Below are positions 1 to 5,373 of a DNA stretch of 5,416 nt, piece after piece; positions within the stretch are counted from its first letter, which is position 1; each line of letters begins with the position of its first letter. The notes beneath the pieces were generated by a model, which did no database searches, was not told the DNA's origin, and worked only from the letters and a program-made list of their open reading frames with translations. Origin of the DNA: Bacteroidota bacterium (GTDB lineage: Bacteria; Bacteroidota; Ignavibacteria; Ignavibacteriales; Melioribacteraceae); NCBI GenBank assembly GCA_021786655.1, contig JAJYMU010000035.1, positions 1 through 5,416 on the forward strand, given 5' to 3'. The translations under genes were made by a program, and so were the position numbers.

Positions 1-2
1 AA

Positions 3-935
3 ACAAACAAAGATACGCTCTGGTGGGATGATTGTGATAATCTCTTCACTAACATGGGTCCTGCTCCGCCGCGACATATTTACTTAAAGAATGGAGCAAA
101 AGAACTACCACAACAGCTAACAATTAAATGGAGTGTAGTACACGAACCATGGGTTCAAGGTTATTATGCAAAACTAATGAAAGACACTACGGTGGTAGCA
201 GATGAATTTGTGTCTTCGGATACGGTATACTACACGAAACTGCTTGAAAAGGGGGCAACATATCAATTCTCAATTGCGACATATACAAATTTGAGGGGAT
301 GGTATTCTTTGCCAATTTTTTTCACGATTGTCACTGAAATGAAAGCAGTAGAACTCGTTTCCCCGGCAGATAATTCATTAGTCTTAATCCGCCCGACTCT
401 AGTATGGAGAAAACTCGAAAATGCGGTATCTTACGACATAAAAGCTTGGAATATGACGGAAGAAAAAATAGGATTCGAGAAAAGCGGAATAACAGATACC
501 TCTCTCATTGCCGATTCGCTTTCTTATAACACTGTGTATTACTGGCAAGTAAGGGAAATAAATGTATTAAATGAAATCTGCCCATGGAGTTCTGGATTCA
601 CATTCACCACTGAAAAACTGGTAAGTGTCGACGAAACGGAAGTCCCATTCACATTTAAGCTTTCCCAGAATTATCCCAACCCATTCAATCCGAGCACCAA
701 AATAAAATTTTCAATTCCTTCAGTAGAGACGTTCCATGGAACGTCTTTACAACACGTTGTATTAAAAGTTTATGATCTACTTGGAAGAGAAGTTTCAGCA
801 CTTATTAACGAAGAAAAAGCGCCGGGAAATTATGAAGTTAAGTTTGATGCGACGAATTTACCAAGTGGTGTTTATTTCTACCGTTTACAAGCTGGAAGTT
901 ATTCTCAAACCAAGAAGTTGTTAGTAATAAAATAA
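3..935 (+). CDS. Secreted protein with fibronectin III-like domains and T9SS type A C-terminal sorting domain (5'-partial)
   Basis: This is the C-terminal part of a protein probably exported by the type IX secretion system. The frame is open without a stop from base 3 to the stop at 933-935. The ATG at 54 is therefore an internal methionine, and the true start, with any signal peptide, lies outside the window. Residues counted from that Met: 1-96 and 98-187 look like two fibronectin III-like beta-sandwich repeats (SPADNSLVLIRPTLVWRK, then YYWQVREIN and a WSSGFTFTT end strand). Residues 202-293 are a Por-secretion sorting domain, with NYPNPFNPSTKI at 206-217, LKVYDLLGREV at 237-247 and LPSGVYFYRL at 269-278, ending KKLLVIK. 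In this family the tail directs outer-membrane export and is removed or anchored. Residues 224-233 are encoded by a palindromic repeat (723-750) and look like an insert between two beta strands. The cargo function of the missing N-terminal part cannot be told. Confidence 0.88.
   Translation, partial: TNKDTLWWDDCDNLFTNMGPAPPRHIYLKNGAKELPQQLTIKWSVVHEPWVQGYYAKLMKDTTVVADEFVSSDTVYYTKLLEKGATYQFSIATYTNLRGWYSLPIFFTIVTEMKAVELVSPADNSLVLIRPTLVWRKLENAVSYDIKAWNMTEEKIGFEKSGITDTSLIADSLSYNTVYYWQVREINVLNEICPWSSGFTFTTEKLVSVDETEVPFTFKLSQNYPNPFNPSTKIKFSIPSVETFHGTSLQHVVLKVYDLLGREVSALINEEKAPGNYEVKFDATNLPSGVYFYRLQAGSYSQTKKLLVIK
723..750. repeat. Palindromic repeat, copy 1, in frame inside the T9SS sorting domain
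   Basis: These 28 bp are an inverted repeat with 14-bp arms and one mismatched pair (G726/T747, a G-U in RNA). The inner 20 bp, from 727 to 746, are perfectly self-complementary. The architecture is AGAGACG, core TTCCATGGAA, then CGTCTTT, flanked by GT and AC. It begins on a codon boundary and encodes residues 224-233 (VETFHGTSLQ) of the secreted protein, without a stop and without shifting the frame. A second copy with the same arms and a different core lies at 1321-1344. Confidence 0.85.
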
Positions 936-956
936 AATTTAGGATGAATTAAAGTG

Positions 957-962
957 AAGAGG
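957..962 (+). promoter_or_regulatory. Ribosome binding site of the small membrane protein
   Basis: AAGAGG lies 8 nt before the ATG at 971. It supports that start and the reality of this otherwise unrecognised short gene. Confidence 0.6.
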
Positions 963-970
963 TCATAGGT

Positions 971-1309
971 ATGCTTTATATACCAAAAGAAAATACTGAG
1001 CAAAAAAGAAGATTTGCCGAATTACTTTCTGTCGGAATAATTATGGAGAAAGTTGGCTGGGGTGTTGTAACTCTGGGTGCAATAGTTGCAATTAGCGGCT
1101 TGGTTAGCTGCATAGAAGATTCTGGCATGCTCAGGGGAATAGGAGCGATCAGCTTTCCAGCGGGGCTTCTAACTGCAGCGTTTGGTTATTTAGTTGTTGC
1201 TTTTGCACAAGTGCTTTCCTGCTTTGTAAGCATGGAACAGAACACACACAAAACAGTAGAATTATTGAATGAACTGAAAAGCCAACTACCTAATTTCAAC
1301 ACAAAATAA
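971..1309 (+). CDS. Small two-helix membrane protein of unknown function
   Basis: This 112-residue protein is not recognised as a named family. It has a charged, cytosolic-looking N-terminus (residues 1-26, rich in K, E and R) and a hydrophobic helix at about 28-47 (VGWGVVTLGAIVAISGLVSC). A short loop with E49/D50 is followed by a second hydrophobic stretch at about 56-86, and then an amphipathic tail (QNTHKTVELLNELKSQL, 90-106). The pattern of a second helix, then an AQ-containing segment, then an (E)xNT motif with a helical tail resembles small uncharacterised bacterial inner-membrane proteins; this is my inference. Start choice rests on AAGAGG 8 nt upstream. It follows the secreted-protein gene by 35 bp on the same strand, so co-transcription is possible, and it ends 42 bp before the convergent nfnB gene. 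The two palindrome copies bracket it. Confidence 0.7.
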   Translation: MLYIPKENTEQKRRFAELLSVGIIMEKVGWGVVTLGAIVAISGLVSCIEDSGMLRGIGAISFPAGLLTAAFGYLVVAFAQVLSCFVSMEQNTHKTVELLNELKSQLPNFNTK

Positions 1310-1313
1310 TTAC

Positions 1314-1344
1314 CAACAAAAGAGACGGGACATGTCCCGTCTCT
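1314..1344 (-). terminator. Possible intrinsic terminator after nfnB, formed by palindrome copy 2
   Basis: Read on the minus strand, the 24-bp GC-containing hairpin is followed by TTTGTTGG, a short and imperfect U-rich tract. A transcript of nfnAB ending here would have a strong stem. On the plus strand the stem is followed by ACAAAATTT, which is less terminator-like. The convergent placement fits a shared terminator, but the function is inferred from position and structure only. Confidence 0.4.
1321..1344. repeat. Palindromic repeat, copy 2, between convergent genes
   Basis: This is a perfect 24-bp inverted repeat: arm AGAGACG, core GGACATGTCC, arm CGTCTCT. The arms match copy 1 at 723-750 except for one base in the right arm, while the 10-bp core differs yet remains fully self-complementary. 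Copy 1 and this copy also share TACAA, or its near equivalent, immediately after the right arm. It fills the gap between the stop of the small membrane protein (1309) and the end of nfnB (1352). The sequence ACAAA occurs immediately on both sides (1316-1320 and 1345-1349). Confidence 0.88.
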
Positions 1345-1351
1345 ACAAAAT

Positions 1352-2872
1352 TTAATTCATAGCTGCTTTTTCTTTTTCAATTTCTTCTGCTAACATTTTG
1401 TTAATCGCAGATGCAGCTCGTCTTCCTTCGCCCATTGCTAAAATTACTGTTGCTGCGCCGAGAACAATATCGCCGCCGGCAAAAATTCTATCTGAAGAAG
1501 TCTTTTGAGTTTCATCAACTAAAATGTTGCCCCACTTGTTAACTTTTATTTCCGGCGTGGTTTGGCTAATTAGCGGATTGCTGCTGTTGCCGATTGCAAC
1601 GATAACCGTATCAACGTCAAGTAAAAATTCGCTGTTAGGAACGACTACCGGCCTGCGTCTGCCGCTCTCATCGGGTTCGCCAAGTTCGTAGCGCAAACAT
1701 TCCATCGCATTCACTTTGCCTTTATCATCGCCTAAGATTCTTTTTGCATTTTGAAGGAAATAAAATTCGATTCCTTCTTCTTTTGCATGTTCAACTTCTT
1801 CTTTACGTGCAGGCATTTCTTTTTCGGTTCTGCGGTAAACTACGTAAACATTTTCAGCGCCGAGACGTTTTGCCATTCGTGCAGAATCCATTGCAACGTT
1901 TCCGCCGCCAAGTACAGCTACATTTTTAGAAGGATAAATTGGCGTGTCGGCTTTTTCTTTTTCGAATGCACGCATCAAATTGGCACGTGTCAAATATTCA
2001 TTCGCTGAAAATACTCCAACAAGACTTTCACCTTCGATTCCCATGAAGAGGGGAAGTCCAGCACCGGTGCCGACAAACACTGCATGGTAACCGTCTTTGT
2101 TGATCAAGTCCAATAGTTTGCGCGTGCGACCGACAACAAAATTTGTTTTAATCTCGACGCCCATTGCTGTAAGCGTTTCAATTTCTTTGTCGATGATGTC
2201 GTTCGGCAAACGGAATTCCGGAATGCCGTAACGAAGTACGCCGCCTAATTTGTGGAACGCTTCAAAAATTGTTACGTGATGTCCCTCGCGTCTGCAGTCG
2301 GCGGCAACAACTAAACCAGCCGGACCGCTTCCAACAACTGCAACTTTTTTCCCGGTCTCAGATTTAACTTCGGGCACGGCAATTTTTCCAGTCGAGCGTT
2401 CCCAATCTGCAATAAATCTTTCGAGTCTGCCTATCGCTACGGATTTATCAACGTCCTTCAGTGCTTTTCCAACGGCACAGTTTGACTGACACTGTGTTTC
2501 CTGCGGACAAACTCTTCCGCAAATTGCCGGAAGAAGACTTGCTTCTTTTATAACGTCGGCAGCGTCTTGAAATTCTTCGTGAGCGATGTGATTTATAAAT
2601 CTGGGTATGTCAATTTTTACCGGGCAGTCTTCTACGCAAGTTTTTTTCACGCACTGAATACATCTCATTGCTTCAATGCGGGCTTGTTCCATTGTGTAAC
2701 CGAGAGCAACTTCTTCCAGATTATGACTTCTAACTTCCGGATCCTGTGCCGGCATTTCCTGAGCGGGAATTTTTGTCCGCTCTTTGGCTTTCATATCATC
2801 TATACGAGAGACATAATCGGCAATTAATTTTTTAGCGTCGTTCGATAATTCTTCTAATGTGCGGTGGTTCAT
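1352..2872 (-). CDS. nfnB: NADH-dependent ferredoxin:NADP+ oxidoreductase, large subunit (NfnB/SudA, GltD-like)
   Basis: This is the large subunit of the cytosolic bifurcating transhydrogenase, which couples reduction of NADP+ to oxidation of reduced ferredoxin and NADH. The protein has 506 residues. The N-terminal iron-sulfur domain carries two cysteine groups, C71/C74/C79/C83 and C118/C122/C128/C132, consistent with two [4Fe-4S] clusters. An FAD-binding Rossmann motif follows (VVGSGPAG, 179-186), then GVLRYGIPEFRLP (211-223). A second dinucleotide site is LGGGNVAMDSA (321-331), with R347/R348 in YRRTEKEMPA suiting the NADPH phosphate. The closing FAD motif is FAGGD (464-468). The same fold occurs in the glutamate synthase small subunit, but the overlapping nfnA partner points to Nfn. 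Start: AAGGAGG lies 7 nt upstream (2880-2886) and the ATG overlaps the nfnA stop (ATGA). The first 40 residues are a poorly conserved-looking extension; starting at M40 would give 467 residues, close to the usual length. Confidence 0.9.
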   Translation of the reverse strand: MNHRTLEELSNDAKKLIADYVSRIDDMKAKERTKIPAQEMPAQDPEVRSHNLEEVALGYTMEQARIEAMRCIQCVKKTCVEDCPVKIDIPRFINHIAHEEFQDAADVIKEASLLPAICGRVCPQETQCQSNCAVGKALKDVDKSVAIGRLERFIADWERSTGKIAVPEVKSETGKKVAVVGSGPAGLVVAADCRREGHHVTIFEAFHKLGGVLRYGIPEFRLPNDIIDKEIETLTAMGVEIKTNFVVGRTRKLLDLINKDGYHAVFVGTGAGLPLFMGIEGESLVGVFSANEYLTRANLMRAFEKEKADTPIYPSKNVAVLGGGNVAMDSARMAKRLGAENVYVVYRRTEKEMPARKEEVEHAKEEGIEFYFLQNAKRILGDDKGKVNAMECLRYELGEPDESGRRRPVVVPNSEFLLDVDTVIVAIGNSSNPLISQTTPEIKVNKWGNILVDETQKTSSDRIFAGGDIVLGAATVILAMGEGRRAASAINKMLAEEIEKEKAAMN

Positions 2873-3726
2873 TGCAGCGCCTCCTTTTCTTTAATCTCGG
2901 CTTCGAGATAACAAGCGTGCGCTGCGCGTTCAATTTCTTTGTAAGAGTTTAATCGAGCCATCATGTTGTCGAAATCAACTTTGTGTCCGTCGAACTCCGG
3001 ACCATCGACACAAACAAATTTTATTTCCTTACCCACATTAACACGGCAGCCGCCGCACATTCCGGTGCCGTCAACCATAATTGTGTTAAGCGAAACTTGC
3101 GTGAATACTTCGTACGGACGTGTCGTTTCGGAACAGAACTTCATCATTATCGGCGGACCGATTGCGATGACCATGTTCGGTTTTGGATTCCGTTCGCAAA
3201 TTTCTTTCAGCGGTTCGGTAACTAACGCCTTACGACCGTAGCTCCCATCATCCGTGCACAGAATAAATTCGTCGGCAATCGATTTCATTTCTTCTTCAAG
3301 TATGATTAAATCTTTTGTTCGTGCGCCGATTATCGTTATAACGTGGTTGCCAGCTTTCTTTAATGCTTGAGCGATTGGATGAAGCGGTGCAACACCGATA
3401 CCGCCGCCGACACAAACGACCGTTCCGAAATTTTCGATGTGCGTCGGGCGTCCAAGCGGACCAACCAATGTTGGAATCCCGTCTCCCTGATTCAGTTCGG
3501 AAAGTAAAGTTGTACTTTTACCAACAACTTGAAAAATAATTGTGATGCTTCCTTCTTTCGTATCTGCATCTGCAATCGTGAGAGGAATTCGTTCACCGTA
3601 ATCTTCGTTAACCTGAAGTATTATAAATTGGCCTGCGCTTCTTTCTTCAGCAATGAGCGGAGCGTGAAGTCTCATTAGAAAAACGTCCTTGCTCAGCTGA
3701 TTCTTGAAAAGTATTTTACTCATCAT
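2869..3726 (-). CDS. nfnA: NADH-dependent ferredoxin:NADP+ oxidoreductase, small subunit (NfnA/SudB)
   Basis: This is the small, NAD(H)-binding subunit of the Nfn complex, of the ferredoxin-NADP reductase/PyrK-like fold. The protein has 285 residues, the usual family length. An N-terminal FAD-binding beta-barrel includes R46-I-P-L-T (46-50). The nucleotide-binding domain has VCVGGGIGVAPLHP (104-117) and IIGARTKDLI (132-141). The C-terminal [2Fe-2S] segment has D219, C224, C227 and C239 in VDGTGMCGGCR and FVCVDGPEFDGH. This fits the unusual one-aspartate, three-cysteine cluster known for NfnA; the assignment of D219 is by analogy. Two ATG codons are adjacent at the start. AGGTG (3728-3732) is only about 1 nt from the first and 4 nt from the second, so translation may begin at 3723. 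It overlaps nfnB by 4 bp. Sulfide dehydrogenase (Sud) is an older name for the same complex. Confidence 0.9.
   Translation of the reverse strand: MMSKILFKNQLSKDVFLMRLHAPLIAEERSAGQFIILQVNEDYGERIPLTIADADTKEGSITIIFQVVGKSTTLLSELNQGDGIPTLVGPLGRPTHIENFGTVVCVGGGIGVAPLHPIAQALKKAGNHVITIIGARTKDLIILEEEMKSIADEFILCTDDGSYGRKALVTEPLKEICERNPKPNMVIAIGPPIMMKFCSETTRPYEVFTQVSLNTIMVDGTGMCGGCRVNVGKEIKFVCVDGPEFDGHKVDFDNMMARLNSYKEIERAAHACYLEAEIKEKEALQ
2880..2886 (-). promoter_or_regulatory. Strong ribosome binding site of nfnB inside the nfnA 3' end
   Basis: AAGGAGG on the minus strand, 7 nt before the nfnB ATG, lies within the last codons of nfnA. It decides the 2872 start over the internal M40 and, with the ATGA overlap, suggests coupled, near-equal synthesis of the two subunits. 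Confidence 0.75.
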
Positions 3727-3752
3727 TCACCTAATTATGGAGCGATTGGTGC

Positions 3753-3760
3753 GAAAATTA
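3753..3760 (-). promoter_or_regulatory. Possible Bacteroidota-type -7 promoter element for nfnAB
   Basis: The minus strand reads TAATTTTC here, one base away from the Bacteroidota TAnnTTTG -7 element, about 27 nt before the nfnA ATG. No convincing -33 TTG was seen upstream; that stretch is the T-tract. The spacer is AT-rich, so a chance match is quite possible. Confidence 0.2.
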
Positions 3761-3774
3761 ATTATTCCTACTCG

Positions 3775-3807
3775 AAAAAAAAAAGATAATTCCCCAAAAA
3801 TTCTTTT
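3775..3807 (-). terminator. Possible weak intrinsic terminator after the fluC-DUF190-PAP2 cluster
   Basis: On the minus strand, AAAAG-AATT pairs with AATT-(AT bulge)-CTTTT around a TTTGGGG loop and runs into a ten-T tract (3775-3784). It sits 41 bp past the PAP2 stop and before nfnA, where a transcript end would be expected. The stem is AT-rich and has little stability, so this is tentative and some read-through into nfnAB is possible. Confidence 0.35.
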
Positions 3808-3847
3808 GATGGAAACTTAAAATAATGTTTAATGTTGCCGTTGTTCA

Positions 3848-4636
3848 TTAATTGAGAGCGATTTTAATTGAGAAAGGGAAATCAAATGTTACCCGGCTCG
3901 GTTCGTTTTTTTCATGAGTGTTTGAAACCCACTTCCCGACAAAATAACCAATCGCGGCTCCGGCAAGAATATCTGAAGTCCAATGTGCATTTTGATAAAC
4001 TCGCGAACCGCATGTAACAACTGCCGGAATGTAGATCAAAATTTTCAGCCAGTCTGGGTCTACATTGTTTGCCAGCACAGTTGATAACGAAAACGCCAGC
4101 GTAGCGTGTCCGGATGGAAACGAGTGAAAATCATCATTGAACGGTAAGAACGGTCGGAACGTTGCAATACCTTTATCAGTAAACGGACGCGCTCTGCCGA
4201 TCACAATTTTTAAGAAAGTAGTTATAGCTCCCGCGTACAAAACTGTTTGAACCGTTTCAAATGCAATTTTTTTGGATGGCTGATTATCCGCTAAGTAGCC
4301 GTACAATCCAAATCCGCCGGCAACAATTGCTGCAGGATAAATCTCACCATAAAATTTTCCAGCTTTAACCGGGAATGAATTTATTTCAGATTGATTTCTC
4401 AGCGCAGCATCTTTTATCGGCTGATCAATTTGTGTTACGGCTAAAACTGTTGCTGTTCCAACTCCGAGCTTAAGCCAATCGTTGCCTTCCCAATGGAACG
4501 GCTGCTGTGCGAATGTTAGCGATTCATTCCAAAACTGGTTGAAATCATATTTGTTCTGCGCCGAAACATTGCTGATGAAAAGTAACGACATCACGGAAAA
4601 GAGAACGAGGGATTGCAGAAATGATTTTATATTCAT
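3848..4636 (-). CDS. Secreted/membrane PAP2-family (type 2 phosphatidic acid phosphatase-like) phosphatase
   Basis: This is a 262-residue acid phosphatase-like enzyme with the complete vanadium-haloperoxidase/PAP2 catalytic signature. Motif 1 is K143-(6x)-R150-P151 (KIVIGRARP). Motif 2 is PSGH at 174-177, and motif 3 is S211-R212-(5x)-H218-(3x)-D222. H177 and H218 would be the acid/base and nucleophile histidines. An N-terminal signal peptide (residues 1-26, NVSA then Q27) predicts export, with the active site in the periplasm. Hydrophobic segments lie near 58-70, 101-115, 129-146, 178-190, 197-210 and 223-236. The substrate could be phosphatidic acid, undecaprenyl pyrophosphate, PGP or lipid A phosphate; the sequence does not decide this. 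Its ATG overlaps the DUF190 stop (ATGA) and no clear Shine-Dalgarno precedes it, so translation probably relies on reinitiation after the upstream gene. Confidence 0.9.
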   Translation of the reverse strand: MNIKSFLQSLVLFSVMSLLFISNVSAQNKYDFNQFWNESLTFAQQPFHWEGNDWLKLGVGTATVLAVTQIDQPIKDAALRNQSEINSFPVKAGKFYGEIYPAAIVAGGFGLYGYLADNQPSKKIAFETVQTVLYAGAITTFLKIVIGRARPFTDKGIATFRPFLPFNDDFHSFPSGHATLAFSLSTVLANNVDPDWLKILIYIPAVVTCGSRVYQNAHWTSDILAGAAIGYFVGKWVSNTHEKNEPSRVTFDFPFSIKIALN

Positions 4637-4983
4637 CGTTTGTTTGCTGAGTACTTAATGATCTCGGCTTTTTCCATTGTGATTAAGCCGCCGCAATTAG
4701 CTTCTTCAAAAATTTGCTGTACCGTCGGGATAAATTCTTCAATCTTTTTTTGTTCATCGACTATTTCAATCACGAGAGGTAAATCCTCAGACATTTCTAA
4801 AAACTTTGCTCTGTGAATCCTGCTGTTGCCCCCGTATCCCATTATTCCTTTATACACCGTTGCGCCGGCAAGGTTCTGTTTTCTAGCCTCGCTTACAATT
4901 TTTTCGTAAACCGGTACGTGCGAAATTATATCCGTCTCGCCGATAAAAATTCTTAACAGTTTTGCTTCGCCTTCTATTTTCAT
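4633..4983 (-). CDS. DUF190 family protein (PII-like fold), FluC-associated
   Basis: This 116-residue cytosolic protein matches DUF190 along its length. It has LLRIFIGETD (9-18), then the glycine-rich core LAGATVYKGIMGYGG (38-52) with NSRIH (53-57). LPLVIEIVDEQKKIEEFIP (68-86) follows, and the end is GLITMEKAEIIKY (99-111). Known family members adopt a ferredoxin-like fold related to the GlnB/PII signalling proteins and are often encoded beside, or fused to, fluoride channel genes. The biochemical role is not established; ligand binding or channel regulation is inference. The start at 4983 is well supported: GAGGTGA lies 6 nt upstream and includes the fluC stop codon, leaving a 3-bp gap between the genes. 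It overlaps the PAP2 gene by 4 bp. Confidence 0.9.
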   Translation of the reverse strand: MKIEGEAKLLRIFIGETDIISHVPVYEKIVSEARKQNLAGATVYKGIMGYGGNSRIHRAKFLEMSEDLPLVIEIVDEQKKIEEFIPTVQQIFEEANCGGLITMEKAEIIKYSANKR

Positions 4984-4986
4984 AAA

Positions 4987-5373
4987 TCACCTCGTAACTA
5001 AGTAAGCAATGTAGATGCCGACCAGAGTGAACAGAACGTTCACAGCAATGTTCAAACATGCCATTAAAAATTCAGCATCTTTTATAAGATTAAAAGTTTC
5101 AAGAGAAAAAGTGGAGAATGTAGTTAAGCCGCCGCAGAAACCTACGCCAATGAATAATTTTATCGTTGGACTGATCAAACCTTTTTCATCCCAGCCGAAA
5201 ATCATCAGACCAAGGATGAAACTTCCGAGAATGTTAACCAACAATGTACCGAAGGGGAAGAATAACGGAAGATGTTTTGATGCATAAGATGAAATCCAGT
5301 AGCGGAAAATGCTTCCGAGTCCTCCGCCTATAAAAACAACAAAAAATTTTATCAAGTTTTCCTCTAAATCCAC
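4987..5373 (-). CDS. crcB: Fluoride ion channel FluC/CrcB
   Basis: This is a small inner-membrane channel that exports toxic fluoride and works as an antiparallel dimer. The protein has 128 residues and four predicted transmembrane helices, at about 8-27, 38-59, 70-94 and 100-126. Family motifs are GGGLGSIFRY (16-25, with R24), PFGTLLVNILGSFILG (40-55, with pore Asn N47) and GFCGGLTTFSTFSLE (78-92), whose F86 and F89 match the fluoride-coordinating phenylalanine box. No second crcB is visible, so a homodimer is expected. The start is uncertain. The GTG at 5373 has no clear Shine-Dalgarno, whereas a TTG at 5355-5353 (residue 7) is preceded at 5 nt by AGAGG and would give a 122-residue protein starting IKFFVVFIGG, typical for the family. 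It heads a tight cluster with DUF190 and the PAP2 phosphatase. Confidence 0.93.
   Translation of the reverse strand: MDLEENLIKFFVVFIGGGLGSIFRYWISSYASKHLPLFFPFGTLLVNILGSFILGLMIFGWDEKGLISPTIKLFIGVGFCGGLTTFSTFSLETFNLIKDAEFLMACLNIAVNVLFTLVGIYIAYLVTR
4988..4993 (-). promoter_or_regulatory. Ribosome binding site of the DUF190 gene, overlapping the fluC stop
   Basis: GAGGTG on the minus strand shares its last two bases with the fluC TGA stop and sits 4-6 nt before the DUF190 ATG. It indicates translational coupling of channel and DUF190. Confidence 0.6.

Noticed and set aside
54..56. ATG at 54 as the start of the secreted protein
   Set aside because: The frame is open upstream to the window edge (ending LWWDDCDNLFTN before this Met), there is no ribosome binding site, and no signal peptide follows. 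The gene is 5'-truncated by the window.
723..1344. CRISPR array or phage attachment sites
   Set aside because: There are only two copies, with different cores, 571 bp apart, no regular spacers and no cas or integrase gene.
1316..1349. ACAAA direct repeats flanking palindrome copy 2 as a target-site duplication
   Set aside because: Copy 1 also carries ACAA after its right arm and has no matching left flank, so the right-hand ACAAA probably belongs to the element. The sequence is also simple and AT-rich.
1744..2008. Two overlapping plus-strand ORFs of 61 and 85 codons
   Set aside because: They lie antisense inside the strongly conserved nfnB gene, and their Phe/Cys-rich translations are shadows of it.
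1352..2872. Glutamate synthase small subunit (GltD)
   Set aside because: The fold is shared, but the overlapping NfnA-type partner and the lack of an adjacent large glutamate synthase subunit favour NfnB.
2567..3241. Plus-strand ORFs of 80-92 codons opposite nfnB and nfnA
   Set aside because: They are antisense to clear catalytic and cluster-binding regions, with low-complexity translations and no ribosome binding sites.
5015..5287. Plus-strand ORF of 90 codons opposite crcB
   Set aside because: It is a shadow of the FluC motifs on the other strand and has no family resemblance.
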